A DNA stretch of 64,000 nucleotides, taken from positions 75,777 through 139,776 of the forward strand of contig URKR01000004.1 of assembly GCA_900548355.1 (NCBI GenBank). Reading direction: 5' to 3'. The translations under genes and the position numbers were made by a program. The notes under the pieces were generated by a model. The model saw only the letters and a program-made list of their open reading frames with translations, was not told the origin of the DNA and did no database searches. Position 1 is the stretch's first letter; every line of letters begins with the position of its first letter. The DNA is from an uncultured Oscillospiraceae bacterium (GTDB lineage Bacteria; Bacillota; Clostridia; Oscillospirales; Ruminococcaceae). Of the stretch, positions 23,786 to 34,809 are shown in pieces.

Positions 23786-24967
23786 ATGGCAACAATTCTG
23801 CTTGTTTTTATTTATATTTTTTACATTGGCCTGGGGATTCCCGATTCTCTTCTTGGTGCTGCATGGCCAGCTATTTATGGTGATTTATCTGTTCCTATTT
23901 CCTACGCCAGCTTAGTTTCGGTAATCATTTCATGTGGAACAGTTCTTTCGAGTTTATTTAGCGCACATGTTATTGCGAAGTTAGGAACTCCACGTGTAAC
24001 GGTACTCTCAACAAGCCTCACTGCAATTGCGCTGCTTGGATTTTCTTTTTCACAAAATTTTTTATGGCTTTGTATCTGTGCGGTTCCATTAGGGATTGGT
24101 GCGGGCTCTATTGATACTGCATTGAATAATTATGTGGTTTTACACTACAATTCTATGCAAGTTAATTTTCTCCATTGTTTTTACGGAGTGGGGGTTACTG
24201 TCAGCCCTTATTTAATGTCCCTTGCATTATCAGACAATATGAATTGGCGAGGTGGCTATAAAACAGTCTTTTTCATCCAACTTACTATTGCGGCTCTATC
24301 CATAATTAGCCTTCCCATATGGAAAAGGATAAGTCAGGCAAATCCACAAGAGAAACCTATTCAGGTGTTGTCTTTGTCACAGATGCTGAAACGAAAAAAG
24401 GTCTGGGCATCCTGTGGCGTATTCATCGGAATCAGTGCTTTGGAATCCACCTGCTTGATTTGGGGAAGTACATTTTTAGCCGAAAGCGTGGGAATACCTG
24501 CAGATACTGCTGCCGCCCTGATTACCTTCTATTTTATCGGTATGACTTTAAGTCGGCTTTTATCTGGAGTGCTTACCATAAAATATTCTGATTGGCAAAT
24601 TATTTTTTCTGGACAAGCGGTTATATTTATTGCTGTTGTTTTGTTGCTGATACAAAACAACGTAATGGCAGCGACTCTGGGTCTGTTTTTAATTGGACTT
24701 GGCAATGGTCCTATTTTCCCAAATATTACACATCTTACTCCCGAATTATACAGTAAAGAAGCTTCGCAATCTATAATCGGTATCCAAATCGCATTTTCTT
24801 ATCTCAGTGTTATGCTGACGCCCGTTTTATTTAGTGTAGTAACTACCTTTGCTGGGATCTCTGTCTTTCCAAATTTCCTGCTTGTTATGTTCCTGCTTAT
24901 GATTGCTTGTACAATTATACTTAAAATCGGCGATGCTAAAAGTCGTACAAAAAGACAAAATGTATAA
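23786..24967 (+). CDS. Major facilitator superfamily transporter 1
   Basis: 393 residues from the ATG at 23786 (GGAGGGG upstream). Twelve hydrophobic segments. N-terminal signature YIGLGIPDSLLGAAWPAIYG; GIGAGSIDTALNNYV in helix 4-5; LIGLGNGPIFPNITHL in the second half. These are features of the FucP/YbjJ-like sugar MFS group. Tandem with a paralogue 28 bases downstream; both probably import or export the product of the esterase. Confidence 0.88.
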   Translation: MATILLVFIYIFYIGLGIPDSLLGAAWPAIYGDLSVPISYASLVSVIISCGTVLSSLFSAHVIAKLGTPRVTVLSTSLTAIALLGFSFSQNFLWLCICAVPLGIGAGSIDTALNNYVVLHYNSMQVNFLHCFYGVGVTVSPYLMSLALSDNMNWRGGYKTVFFIQLTIAALSIISLPIWKRISQANPQEKPIQVLSLSQMLKRKKVWASCGVFIGISALESTCLIWGSTFLAESVGIPADTAAALITFYFIGMTLSRLLSGVLTIKYSDWQIIFSGQAVIFIAVVLLLIQNNVMAATLGLFLIGLGNGPIFPNITHLTPELYSKEASQSIIGIQIAFSYLSVMLTPVLFSVVTTFAGISVFPNFLLVMFLLMIACTIILKIGDAKSRTKRQNV

Positions 24968-24995
24968 ATCATTCTGAGCAACAAGGAGATATGAA

Positions 24996-26165
24996 ATGAC
25001 GACACTCTTATTACTTATTATTTACATTGCGTTTATTAGTTTAGGAATTCCTGATTCACTATTTGGGACAGCTTGGCCAGCTATTTACTCTGAACTAACT
25101 TTGCCAATTTCCTATGGAAGTTTTGTAACAATCATAATATCCTGCGGAACTATTATTTCCAGTCTTTTAAGTTCACGGTTGCTTGCTCGATTTGGAACTG
25201 GATTTATTTGTATATTCAGCACGGCATTAACGGCAATTGCGTTGTTGCTATTTTCCTTTTCTAATAACTTTTACTTGTTATGCGTCTGCGCCTTACCGCT
25301 TGGATTAGGCGCAGGAGCAATCGATATTGCACTTAACAATTACGTTGCCCTCCATTATTCCGCAATACACATGAGCTTTTTACACTGTTTCTACGGTGTA
25401 GGTGTATCGGCCAGCCCATATATCTTATCAGAAATTATTGGATCACAAGGAAACTGGCGCATCGGGTACCAAACTGCCGCCAGTATTCAATTTGCAATTC
25501 TACTATTATTGATAGCCACAATAACCCTTTGGGGCAAAACTAAGATTTCGGTATCTTCTGCTTCTGTACGCCATGCATCCACTCTTTCTTTTCGCACAAT
25601 GGTCCGGATGCCAGGAGTCAAAGAAATCTGCTGTATGTTTATAACATCTTGCGGAATAGAATATACCTGTGGGAATTGGTGCAGTACATTTCTCGTTGAA
25701 AATAAAAATATGCCGATTGCCAACGCGGCTCAAGTAGTTATGTTATATTATATTGGCCTTACGCTTGGACGATTTTGTTCCGGTTTATTAGCTGTGCGGC
25801 TACATAGCTGGAAAATCATTCGATTGGGGCAAATTGTTCTTGGTGCAGGAATTCTCTTGCTCTTTATGCCTTTCCTGACAACATCCGTTATAGGCTTTTT
25901 CTTGATCGGCTTGGGTAACGGGCCGTTATTTCCAAACTTAAACTATTTAACCCCTGAGAATTTTGGAGAAAATATTTCTCAAAACGTTATGGGAATACAG
26001 ATGGCAGCTTCGTATCTGGGGATTATGTTGGCACCAGCCGTGTTCGGTATTCTAGGACAATGGATTGGGGTATGGTTACTGCCACTCTTTCTCATCTGTT
26101 TTTATTTTGTTATGTTGGCTTCACATTCACGGGCAAAACATCACATCCAAACAAAGATTCAGTAA
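24996..26165 (+). CDS. Major facilitator superfamily transporter 2
   Basis: 389 residues; AAGGAG upstream of the ATG. About half identical to transporter 1 with the same landmarks (LGIPDSLFGTAWPAIY, LGLGAGAIDIALNNYV, FLIGLGNGPLFPNLNYLTP). It arose by tandem duplication. It is the last cargo gene: its stop lies four bases before the structured relaxase-flank repeat. Confidence 0.88.
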   Translation: MTTLLLLIIYIAFISLGIPDSLFGTAWPAIYSELTLPISYGSFVTIIISCGTIISSLLSSRLLARFGTGFICIFSTALTAIALLLFSFSNNFYLLCVCALPLGLGAGAIDIALNNYVALHYSAIHMSFLHCFYGVGVSASPYILSEIIGSQGNWRIGYQTAASIQFAILLLLIATITLWGKTKISVSSASVRHASTLSFRTMVRMPGVKEICCMFITSCGIEYTCGNWCSTFLVENKNMPIANAAQVVMLYYIGLTLGRFCSGLLAVRLHSWKIIRLGQIVLGAGILLLFMPFLTTSVIGFFLIGLGNGPLFPNLNYLTPENFGENISQNVMGIQMAASYLGIMLAPAVFGILGQWIGVWLLPLFLICFYFVMLASHSRAKHHIQTKIQ

Positions 26166-26168
26166 TTT

Positions 26169-26330
26169 GCAAGCAATGCTTGTGGCTATCCATCGCCACA
26201 AACCGCTTGTTGAGGTCTGTGCCCCCAATCCCCTTTTGAACACAGACTTTCATTCTGTGGCTGCGCGTTCTCCGAACGCTTTTAGGCCACGGCCAACTCA
26301 CCGCTGGCCGTGGTCCTTTTCTTTTTCGCA
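26169..26330. repeat. Structured segment at relaxase 3' end, right element copy
   Basis: Counterpart of 15883-16100: hairpins TGTGGC/GCCACA, CACAGA/TCTGTG and CCACGGCCA/TGGCCGTGG with a T-rich tail. It again separates cargo from the relaxase tail. Confidence 0.75.
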
Positions 26331-26405
26331 CTTCAACTCATCGTCCATTTTTAGCATCTGTTCTACGTTGCCCATTACTGTCAGAAGTTCCCGCATTTCT
26401 TCACG
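26298..26405 (-). pseudogene. Relaxase C-terminal tail fragment (right element)
   Basis: Reads [20 protein letters not shown], then EKEKDHGQR and stop, matching the last 35 residues of the relaxase at 16071 (MRELLTVKNNVDRVL, KEKGHGQR). It is joined out of frame to parA at about 26400, showing that everything between parA and the relaxase tail was deleted. Confidence 0.8.
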
Positions 26406-26707
26406 AGAATGCCGAAAAGCTGGATGTCGGCGGGCATCAGGTCAACGCCTTCCGGGTGGTGTAGGATACCCTCACCAGGACGCAACAGCTCATCCATCAG
26501 GATGCGGCCCATTGCGTCAGATAAGGTGAAGAGCAGCTTGTCTGGTCTGGGATTCCCCAAACTGATAGTCAGGCTGCCCTGCGGGTCCCCGTCAATCAGC
26601 AGCACTTTCTTCCCGGCCTGTGCCAGCCCGATCCCCAAGTTTGCGCAGGTGGTTGTCTTGCCAACGCCGCCTTTTTGGTTGGCGATGGCGATGATTTGCG
26701 TGTTCAA
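26381..26707 (-). pseudogene. parA N-terminal fragment (right element)
   Basis: TTG at 26707 with GAGGTG upstream. Encodes the Walker-type ATPase start [34 protein letters not shown] and the stretch also found in the left element ([20 protein letters not shown]), then changes at ADIQLFG and ends at a stop within the relaxase tail sequence. A full ParA has ~250-280 residues, so this is truncated to about 108. Confidence 0.85.
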
Positions 26708-27098
26708 TGACTTCACCTCATTTCTGATTTTTTCTATGGCTTCTGGAAATAGAAAAAGCCGCCACTTCAAAAAAAAGAAAGTGACGGCCTTTTCTTATCC
26801 CGGAATGAAATTCCCCGGAAACGCAAAAAGCGCCCAGTAGAAAATACTGAGCGCTTGGCGATTAGATTTATTCTCTTTTGTTCAAATTAGGTCAAATTCA
26901 GACAAACCGTTTTCACGAAAAAGGTCTCTTGGAGATGTATAAATAAACATCCCCTTGGCATCCCAAAATCGCGTCTCGGTTGTCCTATTTTTTAACCCAT
27001 AAGCCCTCTTTTTGGGGTGGTTGTCCACCATTTAACCCATAGAAAACGGGTTAAAAGAGGCTTCGTTCTGTCAAATTGCGTCAAACCATTTGAAAAGG

Positions 27099-27133
27099 AA
27101 AAACCCCGGAAACCGCGTAGTTCCGGGGTTTTT
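27099..27133 (-). terminator. rpsI terminator
   Basis: AAAAACCCCGGAA pairs with TTCCGGGGTTTTT, 19 bases after the rpsI stop. Confidence 0.9.
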
Positions 27134-27151
27134 GACCACTTTTGATAAAGT

Positions 27152-27550
27152 TTAGCGCTTGCTGAACTGCGGAGCGCGACGGGCAGCCTTGAGGCCGTAC
27201 TTCTTACGTTCCTTCATACGAGGATCGCGGGTCAGGAAGCCGGCCTTCTTGAGGGTGGGGCGCAGTTCAGGGTTGAACTGCAGCAGCGCGCGGGACAGGC
27301 CGTGGCGGATGGCGCCGGCCTGGCCGGAGCAGCCGCCGCCGACAACGTTGACAACAACGTCGAACTGGCCTTCGGTGCCGGTGAGCACCAGCGGGCTGCG
27401 GGCGAGCAGCTTCAGGGTGTCGAGGCCGATGTAGTCGTCGATATCACGGCCATTGATGGTGAACTTGCCGGTGCCGTTGTACACGCGCACGCGGGCGACA
27501 GAGTGCTTGCGGCGGCCGGTGCCGTAGAAATATTCCTTGGTTTCGTACAT
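27152..27550 (-). CDS. rpsI: 30S ribosomal protein S9
   Basis: 132 residues, normal length for S9. Contains [20 protein letters not shown] at the start, [15 protein letters not shown] in the middle and the basic tail [18 protein letters not shown] that reaches the ribosomal P site. It is co-transcribed with rplM eleven bases upstream. Its 3' end, encoding FSKR and stop, is the integration target of the two elements to its left; the coding frame is preserved because the inserted element regenerates the last codons. Confidence 0.97.
   Translation of the reverse strand: MYETKEYFYGTGRRKHSVARVRVYNGTGKFTINGRDIDDYIGLDTLKLLARSPLVLTGTEGQFDVVVNVVGGGCSGQAGAIRHGLSRALLQFNPELRPTLKKAGFLTRDPRMKERKKYGLKAARRAPQFSKR
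27154..27168. repeat. att-like core within rpsI (proximal copy)
   Basis: AGCGCTTGCTGAACT, the last codons of rpsI on the minus strand; repeated exactly at 20848-20862. Confidence 0.75.
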
Positions 27551-27561
27551 GGGTTGCCTCC

Positions 27562-27993
27562 TTAGAACTCGACCGCTTCAGGCTTCTGGGCGGCGTGGAC
27601 GTGTTCGGCGGTCTTGTAGCAGTGCAGGCGGGTCATCGCCTTGGCGCCCAGCGTGTTGGAGGGCACCATGCCCTTGACGGCGTAGGTCATGGCCTTGTCG
27701 CTGGCCTCAGCCATCAGGGTCTTGTACTGGGTCTCCTTCAGGCCGCCGATCCAGCCGGAATGGGTGCGATGGAACTTCTTTTCCAGCTTCTTGCCGGTGA
27801 GGACAGCTTCGTCGCAGTTGATGATGATGACATGGTCACCACAGTCAACATTGGGGGTGAAGGTGGGCTTGTTCTTGCCACGCAGCAGGACGGCGGCCTT
27901 GGCGGCGACGCGGCCCAGCGGCTTGCCGGCGGCGTCGATCACATACCACTTGCGGTCGACCATCTCGGCGGGCTTAGCGAGTGTCGTGCTCAT
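27562..27993 (-). CDS. rplM: 50S ribosomal protein L13
   Basis: 143 residues. Typical L13 sequence: [55 protein letters not shown] and [24 protein letters not shown] precedes the ATG at 27993. First gene of the rplM-rpsI operon under the consensus promoter at 28100-28128. Confidence 0.97.
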   Translation of the reverse strand: MSTTLAKPAEMVDRKWYVIDAAGKPLGRVAAKAAVLLRGKNKPTFTPNVDCGDHVIIINCDEAVLTGKKLEKKFHRTHSGWIGGLKETQYKTLMAEASDKAMTYAVKGMVPSNTLGAKAMTRLHCYKTAEHVHAAQKPEAVEF

Positions 27994-28007
27994 AGTTTGG
28001 AACTCCT

Positions 28008-28128
28008 CTCTGCATGGGGCCTGCGGCCCCGGACAATCAACCCCGGCGCACGGGGTGCTATTGGCACGCCCACAAGGGGCGCTTTGTTACGCATCTGGGA
28101 TTATAGCAAAGAATAGCGGGCGCGTCAA
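28008..28128 (-). promoter_or_regulatory. Promoter and structured leader of rplM-rpsI
   Basis: On the minus strand TTGACG (28123-28128), 17 bases, TATAAT (28100-28105). The ~95-base leader contains the stem GGGGCC-GCA-GGCCCC (around 28017-28031) shortly before the Shine-Dalgarno. Firmicutes rplM leaders often bind L13 for feedback; that role here is inference. Confidence 0.75.
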
Positions 28129-28329
28129 CGGTTTTTTGAAGGTTTTTTAATTTATTCTTTGTTTGCTCTCATTTTCTTCCATTTGCTCTTGTTTGCTCTT
28201 GTTTTCGTGTATGGTATTTTCGGCCTTGTTTTTCTTTTGCGCGGGTGGCGGTGCACTGGTCAAACCGGGCTGCGTATGGTATACTATCATGTTGTAACCA
28301 TTACGATCCTGCCAGAGGGAGGGTGTGCC

Positions 28330-29529
28330 ATGAAACGGGATTCCTACGGGGTTGAGCACCACTGTTGGGCGGAGATTGATCTTGACGCGCTGCGGCATAA
28401 TTTCTGCTGGGTGCGCCAGCAGGTGGGCGGGCCGGTGTGCGCCGTCCTCAAAGCGGATGCCTACGGCCATGGCGATGTGGCGGTGGCGCGCGCGCTGCAC
28501 CAAGCCGGCGCGGCCGGCTTCGCCGTCAGCTGCTTGAGCGAGGCCCGCCACCTGCGCCGCCATGGCGTAACGCTGCCAATTTTGATCCTGGGCTATACCG
28601 ACCCGGCGTTTGCCGGTGATCTTGCCCGCCGGAGCATCACCCAGGCTGTGTTTTCAGCCGAATATGCCCGCGCGCTCAGTGAAGCGGCGGTCGCGGCCGG
28701 GGTTTCGGTTTCCTGCCACCTCAAAGTCGATACCGGCATGGGGCGCATCGGTTTTGCGGTGCGCAGCGGCTTTGAAGAGGCGCTGGCCGCAATGGCCGCC
28801 TGTTATGCCTTGCCCGGGCTTTCGGTCACCGGGGTGTTCCAGCATTTTGCGGCGGCCGACAGCGAGGACGACGGCGACATCGCCTACACCGAGGAACAGC
28901 ACGCGCTGTTCGCCCGCACTCTCGACGCGCTGCGGGCGGCCGGCTGCCACCCCGGCACCGTGCACTGCGCGAACAGCGCGGCCCAGCTGTGCCACCCGGA
29001 ATGGCGCGGCAGCATAACCCGCGCCGGCATCGTGCTTTACGGCCTTGACCCGAGCGAAGACCTGCATTTTCCTGCGCTGCGCCCGGTCATGGCACTGAAA
29101 GCCCGCATTGCCCAGGTCAAGACGCTTCTGCCCGGGCAAAGCGTCTGCTACGGACGCACGTTTACGGCCGAAACCCCGCGCCGGGTTGCAACCGTAACCG
29201 TCGGCTATGCCGATGGCTACCCGCGGTTGTGTTCCGGCAGCCAGGGCGGCGGGGTCATGCTCATCCACGGCCGGCCCGCGCCGGTGCTGGGCCGGGTCTG
29301 CATGGACCAGACCGTGGTGGATGTGACGGATATTCCCGGCGCTGCGATGGGCGATGAAGTCACCGTATTCGGCGCAGAGGCGACGGCAGGCGGCGATACC
29401 GCCGCGACGATCGCCCGCAAAACCGGTACCATTCCGTATGAAATTGTCTGCGGCATATCCCGCCGCGTTCCCCGCCAGTATTGGCAGGGCGGCGCCCTGG
29501 TGGGGGTGTGGGATGGACTGGAAGGATAA
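28330..29529 (+). CDS. alr: Alanine racemase
   Basis: 399 residues from the ATG at 28330 (GAGGGAGGG upstream; the longer frame back to 28159 has no site). PLP-dependent fold-III enzyme that makes D-alanine for peptidoglycan: PLP lysine in [37 protein letters not shown], and the catalytic tyrosine region [13 protein letters not shown] with [19 protein letters not shown] -10 with a weak -35 lies 50 bases upstream. It is followed by lepA 41 bases downstream. Confidence 0.95.
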   Translation: MKRDSYGVEHHCWAEIDLDALRHNFCWVRQQVGGPVCAVLKADAYGHGDVAVARALHQAGAAGFAVSCLSEARHLRRHGVTLPILILGYTDPAFAGDLARRSITQAVFSAEYARALSEAAVAAGVSVSCHLKVDTGMGRIGFAVRSGFEEALAAMAACYALPGLSVTGVFQHFAAADSEDDGDIAYTEEQHALFARTLDALRAAGCHPGTVHCANSAAQLCHPEWRGSITRAGIVLYGLDPSEDLHFPALRPVMALKARIAQVKTLLPGQSVCYGRTFTAETPRRVATVTVGYADGYPRLCSGSQGGGVMLIHGRPAPVLGRVCMDQTVVDVTDIPGAAMGDEVTVFGAEATAGGDTAATIARKTGTIPYEIVCGISRRVPRQYWQGGALVGVWDGLEG

Positions 29530-29570
29530 GTTTTTTGAGCTTGGAGTTTAGATTCAAACCGGAGGTTTCC

Positions 29571-31379
<1,809 letters not shown>

Positions 31380-31406
31380 GCCCGCCCACATGCTATAAGT
31401 AAAACA

Positions 31407-31456
31407 GGACGCCCCTGCCGCGGCTATGCCGCGCAGGAGCGTCCTTTCTTTTTTTA
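31407..31456 (+). terminator. lepA terminator
   Basis: GGACGC-CCTGC-GCGGC pairs with GCCGC-GCAGG-GCGTCC, followed by TTTCTTTTTTT. Confidence 0.93.
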
Positions 31457-31469
31457 ATCTTTTCTCGGT

Positions 31470-31583
31470 GCAGTTGTAGCCATCTTTGGGATGACCGGCG
31501 ACCGCGTCGTCGCCGATTACGAGCTGCTCTACCTTGCCCAAGCTTTGCAGGTATCCCTGCAAGACCTGCTGCCCATGCCGTGA
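31470..31583 (+). pseudogene. XRE-regulator C-terminal remnant
   Basis: A 37-codon tail reading GDRVVADYELLYLAQALQVS and LQDLLPMP before a stop, matching the end of small Cro/cI-type helix-turn-helix proteins (pattern ..G.R.V.DYEL..LA.AL.VSL.DLL). There is no start codon with a site and no upstream HTH, so it is a fossil. Confidence 0.55.
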
Positions 31584-31610
31584 CACCGTTGCCTACAAAA
31601 CGGCACAGCA

Positions 31611-31657
31611 AAAAACAGGTCTATGCCCGCACTGCCGGCCGGCATAGACCTGTTTTT
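31611..31657. terminator. Bidirectional terminator
   Basis: AAAAACAGGTCTATGCC pairs perfectly with GGCATAGACCTGTTTTT. It ends the minus-strand ABC permease operon and blocks read-through from the left. Confidence 0.93.
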
Positions 31658-31694
31658 GTATCCGGCGCCTCACACGCCGCTTTTGCTGTTTTTC

Positions 31695-33173
31695 TTATTC
31701 GTGCCGGATGGCTTCCAGCGCGCTGATCTTGACCGCCCGGTTGGCCGGCGCAATGCCGGACAACACCCCGATCACCGTGGCGAATGCAAGCGCCGCAGCC
31801 ACCAGCCAGGGCGGTATGACGGAAATGACGGTGCTGCCCGTACCGGTGGTGCTGGCCAGCAGCGTATACACATCAATGTTTGCCTGGATGCCGAGCATGT
31901 TCAGCAGCGCCATCAGCCCGCCGGCAATCGTGATCAGGTTGTTGAGCACCAACCCGACCCCGCAGCTGAGCAACGCGCCCGCCACCCCGCCGATGAAGCC
32001 GATGAAACCGCTTTCGATCAAGAACATCCGCCGGATGTTGCGCAGTTCACAGCCAAGCACCTTCATCACGCCGATTTCGCGCGTGCGCTCATAAATTGCC
32101 ATGGTCATGGTGTTTGCAATGTTCAGCGCCGCCACAAACAGGCTGATTGCGGCCAGGCCGCCCAGCATCATCTGGTTCCGGGCCACCTGCTGCTGCATGG
32201 CTTCCCGCGTGTCCGACATGGAGTAGGTGCCGAAACCCAGGTCCTTGATGGCCTGGCTGACCTCATCGACATGGTCAAGCTCATCCACCTTGACATAGAC
32301 GTTTTGGTACTCGTTTTCACCGGTGGAACCATAGAAGGTGTTGGGGGAAAGCGACTTGCTTTCTTTGGCCAGCATCTTCATATCTTTCAGGCGCAGCACA
32401 ATGCCGTTCTGCGTCCAGTAGTTGCGCTCGTCCATTGCCATTGTGCCGACAACCTTGAGCTTCCAGGTTTTTGTTTTGGGGTTGTCGATATCGCCGTTTG
32501 TCAGCGTCAGGGTCAAATCGTCCTTGTTGACATTGACAAACGGTTCGAGTGGGTTGCCATTCGCATCGGTCTGCCCCTGGTAGCGGTAGCGCTTGGCGCT
32601 GTTCTGGCTGCGGCGGGTATCTTCAAAGTTATATCCGGTCGCCTCGCCCACCAGGATCGGCAGCACATCGCGGCCATAATTGCCGGTGTCGGACATCCAT
32701 TCGCCGCTGGTCAGCGAAAACCCCATCGGTTCCATCGCCGCCGGGTCGATGCCGTAAAGGTTGTACAAGCCGCTCATCCGGTAGCGGTCGTTCAGGCCGG
32801 AGGTGATATACCCGTTGAGGCTGTACCCTTCCATATACGGGGTAGCCGCAACGACATGGTCCATCTTTTTAAATGATTCCACCATTTCGTCGTTGAGCTT
32901 GGCCGGCTCCGAAGAGCTGCCGCTGTCCGAGCTGATCATTGTGGAACCAACCGAAACCGACACACTGACGCCGCCGCCATAGACCTGGATCTGGGTCAGA
33001 TCCCCCCAGGTGGAAAGCATTTCGTCATAGGCCTTGTTCTGGGCGATGCCGAGGCTGATCATGACAATGACCGCGCAGGTGCCCACCACAACGCCGATGA
33101 CGGTCAGCGCGGTGCGCCCCTTGCGGCGGGACAGGTTTTTGGCGGCCAGCGCCACCTGATCAGAGATCCTCAT
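31695..33173 (-). CDS. MacB/FtsX-type ABC transporter permease
   Basis: 492 residues. N-terminal membrane segment (TALTVIGVVVGTCAVIVMIS), a large extracytoplasmic domain (about 50-330), and three C-terminal membrane segments (LGGLAAISLFVAALNIANTM; FIGGVAGALLSCGVGLVL; PPWLVAAALAFATVIGVL) with the FtsX signature TREIGVMKVLGCELRNIRRMF. It acts with the ATPase at 34810-35601. The gene overlaps the exported protein upstream by 14 bases, a trio of ATPase, exported protein and permease. It probably performs mechanotransmission or export at the envelope rather than classic transport. Confidence 0.9.
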   Translation of the reverse strand: MRISDQVALAAKNLSRRKGRTALTVIGVVVGTCAVIVMISLGIAQNKAYDEMLSTWGDLTQIQVYGGGVSVSVSVGSTMISSDSGSSSEPAKLNDEMVESFKKMDHVVAATPYMEGYSLNGYITSGLNDRYRMSGLYNLYGIDPAAMEPMGFSLTSGEWMSDTGNYGRDVLPILVGEATGYNFEDTRRSQNSAKRYRYQGQTDANGNPLEPFVNVNKDDLTLTLTNGDIDNPKTKTWKLKVVGTMAMDERNYWTQNGIVLRLKDMKMLAKESKSLSPNTFYGSTGENEYQNVYVKVDELDHVDEVSQAIKDLGFGTYSMSDTREAMQQQVARNQMMLGGLAAISLFVAALNIANTMTMAIYERTREIGVMKVLGCELRNIRRMFLIESGFIGFIGGVAGALLSCGVGLVLNNLITIAGGLMALLNMLGIQANIDVYTLLASTTGTGSTVISVIPPWLVAAALAFATVIGVLSGIAPANRAVKISALEAIRHE

Positions 33174-34746
33174 CTTCTTCCTCCAGGCTGGCCAGAGCGG
33201 CCGCCTTCTTGCGCTTACGGCGGATCACCAGCACAACCACGACCACCGCCACAATCACGGCCACCACAATCAACACAATGCCCCACACCGGGAAACCGGG
33301 CTGGGCGGGTTCCATCATGCCGGGGTCGGTCATCATACTGTCGTCAAAGGTCGGTGTTTCCATCACGTTGAAAGAAAATTCCTTCGAAACGGTCTTAAGC
33401 GTGCCGTCCTGCGCTTCATAGTTCAGGGTGATCGTGCCGGATACCGGGCCGGTTGCGCTGGGAACCAGGTCAAAGTCAACGCTGTTCTCACTGCCGGCGT
33501 TGAGGTTGCCAATGTACTGCTGGGTCAGTTCCGCGCCGAGGTTTTCGCCGCTGATCGAAGCTTCAATGTTGGAGACGACATCCCGCCCTTTGTTGACAAA
33601 ATTCAGCGTGACGGTCTGGGTGTCGCCGAGGTAGATCGAATCATTCAGCTGCAGCTGACCAAGCTCGAACCGGTCAGGCTGGCTGATCGGCACCGAGATT
33701 ACGGTCGAACCGTTGACAGCCGAACCGCTGGTTGCGCCGGCGCCGACAATATTGACTGTGATGTTGGCCACACCGGCCGTGAAGCCGGCCGTGCTCTGCA
33801 TTTCAAACGTGACATCCCGGGTGGCGCGCGGTTCCATCGAGCCGACATAGGTCGAAAGCGTGCCGCCGGTAGTGGAAACGCCCTCAGGCAGGTTGAGCGA
33901 AGCGACGACATCCGAGACGCCCTCGGTGCCGTTGGTCGCGTAGAGCTGCAGCGACAGCGTGAAGTTGGAGCCGGCCGTGATCGTCTCGGTGCCATAGGAA
34001 GCCTGGCGGACAATGATGCTCGGCGCGCGGGCCTTGGTGGGGTCGTTGGGGTCTTTGTCCACGCATTGACCGATCGTCACGCTGAACTGCTGCATCGGCA
34101 GCGTCGAATCGAGATAGCTCAGGTTGACCGGGAAGGTGTTGCCGCCGCCGTTATAAATCACATCCCGGAACAGCAGCGTATACGAATAATAAGGTCCATA
34201 GCTGTCTTCGGCTTCGGTCAACTGGCCAATCTCGGCGTTGCCGGTGAAGGTGAAGATGGACGAATTGACGCGGGCCGAAATCTGGGACGGATCAATATCA
34301 AACTGGGCCGAAGAGTGGTCGATCACCTTGAGCACAACGTTCACCCGGTCGTTCCACTTGACTTCCGGGATCTCGCCGCCGGCCGTATCGGTCACCGTGG
34401 CAGCCGTGACATACACGCCCTGGCCGCTGTAGGGGGTCGGTTCAGGGGTAGCTTCGGGGGCGGGTTCCTCCGAAGGCAGCGGGGCTTCGGTCGGGGCGGC
34501 CGTGGGGGTCGCGGTGGGCGGGTTGGGGTTGTCGTAGTTCGGCTCCTCGCCCGTCGTCGTATCCGAGGTACGCGGCTGCGCCACGATCACCGGGGCCTGG
34601 GTCGGTTCAGGTTCCGAGCTGGCCGTGGCTGCGGCGGTCGGGGTGGGGGCAACCTCCGCCGCCAGGGCCGGGGTTGCCAAAGGGCTGACGCAAAGGGCTG
34701 CCGCCAGCAGCACCGAAGCAGCCAGCCGGGTGATTGGTTGTTTCAC
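33160..34746 (-). CDS. Exported COG1361-like protein of the ABC trio
   Basis: 528 residues from the GTG at 34746, chosen because AAGGAGG lies eight bases upstream. Signal peptide (RLAASVLLAAALCVSPLATP, ALA), a Pro/Thr/Glu-rich linker (about 40-105), several CARDB/Ig-like beta domains (for instance VRQASYGTETITAGSNFTLS and FELGQLQLNDSIYLGDTQTV) and a C-terminal membrane helix (WGIVLIVVAVIVAVVVVVLV) with RRKRKK and an acidic end. COG1361 proteins accompany FtsX-type permeases. The role is probably an extracytoplasmic partner of the permease. Confidence 0.82.
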   Translation of the reverse strand: MKQPITRLAASVLLAAALCVSPLATPALAAEVAPTPTAAATASSEPEPTQAPVIVAQPRTSDTTTGEEPNYDNPNPPTATPTAAPTEAPLPSEEPAPEATPEPTPYSGQGVYVTAATVTDTAGGEIPEVKWNDRVNVVLKVIDHSSAQFDIDPSQISARVNSSIFTFTGNAEIGQLTEAEDSYGPYYSYTLLFRDVIYNGGGNTFPVNLSYLDSTLPMQQFSVTIGQCVDKDPNDPTKARAPSIIVRQASYGTETITAGSNFTLSLQLYATNGTEGVSDVVASLNLPEGVSTTGGTLSTYVGSMEPRATRDVTFEMQSTAGFTAGVANITVNIVGAGATSGSAVNGSTVISVPISQPDRFELGQLQLNDSIYLGDTQTVTLNFVNKGRDVVSNIEASISGENLGAELTQQYIGNLNAGSENSVDFDLVPSATGPVSGTITLNYEAQDGTLKTVSKEFSFNVMETPTFDDSMMTDPGMMEPAQPGFPVWGIVLIVVAVIVAVVVVVLVIRRKRKKAAALASLEEEDEDL

Positions 34747-34809
34747 GGGGGATTCCTCCTTCATATTCCTGCATAGTTTTTGCAAATTTCAAACGTTTTG
34801 CCCCACCGT

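Larger units (their letters stand above)
26742..27168. repeat. Terminal region of the right rpsI-integrated element
   Basis: Homologue of 20433-20862, abutting the intact rpsI. Contains hairpin 26753-26795, the paired GTTGTCC/TTTAACCCAT units and the rpsI terminator. It holds no gene. Confidence 0.8.
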
